A DNA stretch of 64,000 bases, from positions 124,001 to 188,000 of the forward strand of contig MU405282.1 of NCBI GenBank assembly GCA_022836615.1, in the 5' to 3' direction. Numbering within the stretch: the first letter of the stretch is position 1; each line of letters opens with the position of its first letter. Positions 61,319-64,000 of this stretch are shown in pieces. Made by a program: the position numbers and the translations under genes. The notes under the pieces are model-generated. The model worked only from the letters and a program-made list of their open reading frames with translations. It had not been told where the DNA came from and did not search any database. The DNA comes from Annulohypoxylon bovei var. microspora (taxonomy: Eukaryota; Ascomycota; Sordariomycetes; Xylariales; Hypoxylaceae).

Positions 61319-64000
61319 GTAATAATAAATAAAAATTAATTGAAATTATATTATTAATATTAGTTTTAATTAATGTTAATAATAAAGTTATTAATTATAA
61401 AATGTTATTAAATATTTTAAGTAAATTTATAACGTTATATTATATAATATTTTTTAAAAAAATAATTTATAAAAAATAACTTTTATATTAAATAAATTAC
61501 GCATTTAAATGTTATTTTAATATATAAGTTTTTTTATTATTCATTTATTATTAAAAGTTTTTTTTAATTTTTTTTATTTATTATGTTTTATCTTTTTAAA
61601 AGGATAATTTTAAAGTTTAATTTAAAAATTTAATAAAATAAAAACTCATTTTTAAAAAAACCATTAAAGTTAATTTTAAAATAAAATAAATAAAAAACAT
61701 ATTATATATATATATCGCGTTTTATAAACATAAAAAGTTAAAAATTTTTACGTAATAATATAATTATTTCTCCATTTATTAGGTTTATATTATGATATTT
61801 ATTTTTAAATATATATTATAATCGGAAAAAAGTTTTTTTAATTTTAAATAAAATAATATTTATATAAATAAAAGATTAAAATTAAATAATTAATTAACGA
61901 TAATTATATTTTTATACGTAATTATTTAATGTTAATTAAATTTTTAATTATAATAAACCTTTTAATTTTTTAATTTAATTTATAATAATAAGTAATTGCG
62001 TTTAAATATTATTAATTATTTTTAATAAATATTATTATTTAACGAATTAAATATCGTAATTAAGGATTAATCGAATAATTTTAAGTTTAAATGTCGAAGA
62101 AATAAGTTTTATTATAAATGCGTTAATCGTTTTTATATGTTTATTTATTTTATTTACTTTTAAGAAAATTAATAATTTTATTTTAAAAAAATATTATTAA
62201 AATTTATATTTATTAAATTTATGAAAACATTTATAATTACCATTATTATAATAACACTTAATATAAACGTTATTAAGATAATTAAATAAAACGATACAAT
62301 GTTTAAATATATTTTTACGAAATTTACAATTAATATAAATATATTTTAAAAGTAAAATAATATTAACTATTATTATGTAAACGGTTAAAGTTTATTAAAA
62401 ATTATTATTATATAAAAATAAATTTAATTAAAACTTATTTTTATAATTAATAATAAATAAAAGTATAAGCTTAATTTCTTAATAATAATATAATTAATTA
62501 TAATAATGTTTATTAAAAGAAATAATCCATTAAATTTAAAGTTAATATAAATATTAATAAATTACTTATAATTAATATTAATTAATTTATATATTTAAAT
62601 CGTTTATTATTAAAATAAGAATATTATTTACATATATCGTTTTAACTTTAATTAAAACCTAAACGGTATAACAAGTTAAATTAACATTATTAATTAAATT
62701 TAATTTATTTTTATTATTTTTAATAAAAGAATTTTAAATAAAAAGTTTAAATTAAGCAAAGAAATAATTCTTTTTTACCGGATTTTAATTAAAAATTTTA
62801 ATTTAATTTTAATCGAAATTAATATTATTATTAAATAACATGGGTATTTTTAAATTAAAGTTAATAAGGTTAATAAGTTTATTAATTTATTTAATTATAT
62901 TAATTTTTTATTTTTAAAAATTAAACTTTATTAAAATAAATATTTTAAAACGTTAAAAACTTTATATAAAATTATAAAAATAAAAAATGTTAAAAAAAAT
63001 AAATGAAAATTATAAACCTTGAAAAAAGAATGTTAATTAAATTAATTCATTAAAATTAATTTTTTCGTATATAAAAAAAAGATTTAAACCATATTACCCG
63101 AACGTTTTTTATAATATTTTATAAAATAAAACGATTATATAAGCCATTTTAATTTTGTACGTATTTATATAATATAAAGGTCATTAATAAATCATGTTTA
63201 TTTTAAGTTAATTCTTAAATATATACATGGTATTAAAAAATATTATGTTTTAAAACATTTATACGTATTTATAACGTATTAATTATTAATAAAATCTTTA
63301 AATCACGTTTAAAATCATTAAATACGAATATAAAAATAATGTTATAATAATCATGTATTTAATATTTTTTAATTGTGGCGTGGATAAAAAGTTAATTAAT
63401 ATAATGAATCGTTTATAAAATTTTCTTAAAAATAAATAAATAAATATTTACATAAATAAATAATAAATATATAATATTTATTTATTTAAATAATTTTATA
63501 ATGTTAATTTTTTAAATATTTATTTATATAATATAAATAATATTATATTAAAAAAAGTAAACGCTTAAATGAGATTAATAAGCATTTATATATGAAATTA
63601 TAAAAGAAACTTATAAAAGTTAATGATATTTATTATAAAAAAAATAAAAAAAAAATGGAAAAAGGAAATGCGTTTTATTTAAATTTAAATACTTAAATAA
63701 ATACTTTTTTTCGATTATTTATTATATTTAACTTTTAATAAAATATTATTTTTATTATTTATTTCTTTAACCTTATGTCTTTTAAGTAATAATAAAGTTT
63801 TAAAAAAAACATATTATTATTTATTAATTATATAAAGTTTAACTTTAAAAAAAACCTTTAAACCGGTTAATTTATTTATATCGATTTACCTTAAATATGC
63901 TTTTTTAACCGAATTAACCGTTTATTTTATCGAAGCATATAACTTTTAACGATTTTATAAAACTTTAATCTTAAATCGAATAAAGTTTAAGTTATTTTAA
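60584..64000. repeat. AT-rich block, RIP-like, continuing beyond the window
   Basis: Composition changes abruptly near 60,584 from mixed sequence to almost pure A/T to the end of the window. Remaining C and G occur mostly inside ACG/CGT words, while CA and TG are scarce and TA abundant. That is the signature of repeat-induced point mutation, which converts CpA to TpA. No open frame of useful size survives and no TE family can be named. It could be a RIP-mutated transposon island, or pericentromeric or subtelomeric heterochromatin. Confidence 0.85.
61252..61328. repeat. (AAT)n microsatellite
   Basis: About 77 bp of AAT units interrupted by single CG- and GG-containing units, inside the AT-rich block. 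Confidence 0.85.

Noticed and set aside
1..64000. CRISPR array or bacterial operon structure
   Set aside because: The intron-rich fungal gene structure excludes it, and no spaced direct-repeat array was seen.

Overview
The window comes from a filamentous ascomycete (Pezizomycotina, most likely Sordariomycetes). Introns are mostly 50-150 bp, with GT..AG borders and CTAAC/CTGAC-like branch points. The gene families are fungal: GT90, DUF3405, Zn2Cys6 regulators, a group II G-alpha and a HeLo-like/STAND N-terminal protein. The last 3.4 kb is an extreme AT-rich block that looks RIP-mutated. I rebuilt exon structures by hand, checking reading phase across each junction; they are predictions without transcript support.

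Layout, left to right. 0-8 kb: 3' part of an Arf-GAP (its 5' end lies outside the window), a GT90 glycosyltransferase facing it, a free methionine-R-sulfoxide reductase with a 5-nt microexon, a small two-TM protein, and an omega-amidase-like nitrilase-superfamily enzyme. 8-12.6 kb: no gene recognised. 12.7-23 kb: an SPX-domain membrane protein, a Zn2Cys6 regulator (minus) and a membrane-anchored GH3 beta-glucosidase (minus). 23-25.6 kb: a 707-bp fold-back MITE with 59-bp terminal inverted repeats (TIRs) and 9-bp target duplications. 25.6-27 kb: the G-alpha gene. 27-33.6 kb: repeat-speckled DNA with no recognised gene. 33.7-35.3 kb: a stand-alone HeLo-like N-terminal protein with a ubiquitin-like C-terminus. 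36-44.4 kb: spermidine synthase, the nucleoporin Nup2 and a peroxisomal SCP2 protein whose reading frame is broken by one base. 44.7-45.1 kb: a TA-flanked (Tc1/mariner-type) MITE. 46.6-54.1 kb: a Zn2Cys6 regulator, a nitrilase and an APC-family permease, possibly a small catabolic cluster. 54.8-57.2 kb: a DUF3405 protein. 57.2-60.6 kb: a hAT-type MITE in otherwise empty DNA. 60.6-64 kb: AT-rich block.

Most genes are housekeeping or signalling: vesicle traffic, redox repair, polyamine synthesis, nuclear transport, G-protein signalling, phosphate/inositol-pyrophosphate sensing. The most accessory-looking parts are the HeLo-like protein beside a gene-poor repeat region, the regulator/nitrilase/permease group, and three MITEs of three different superfamilies with intact target-site duplications. 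The window ends in heterochromatin-like AT-rich sequence.
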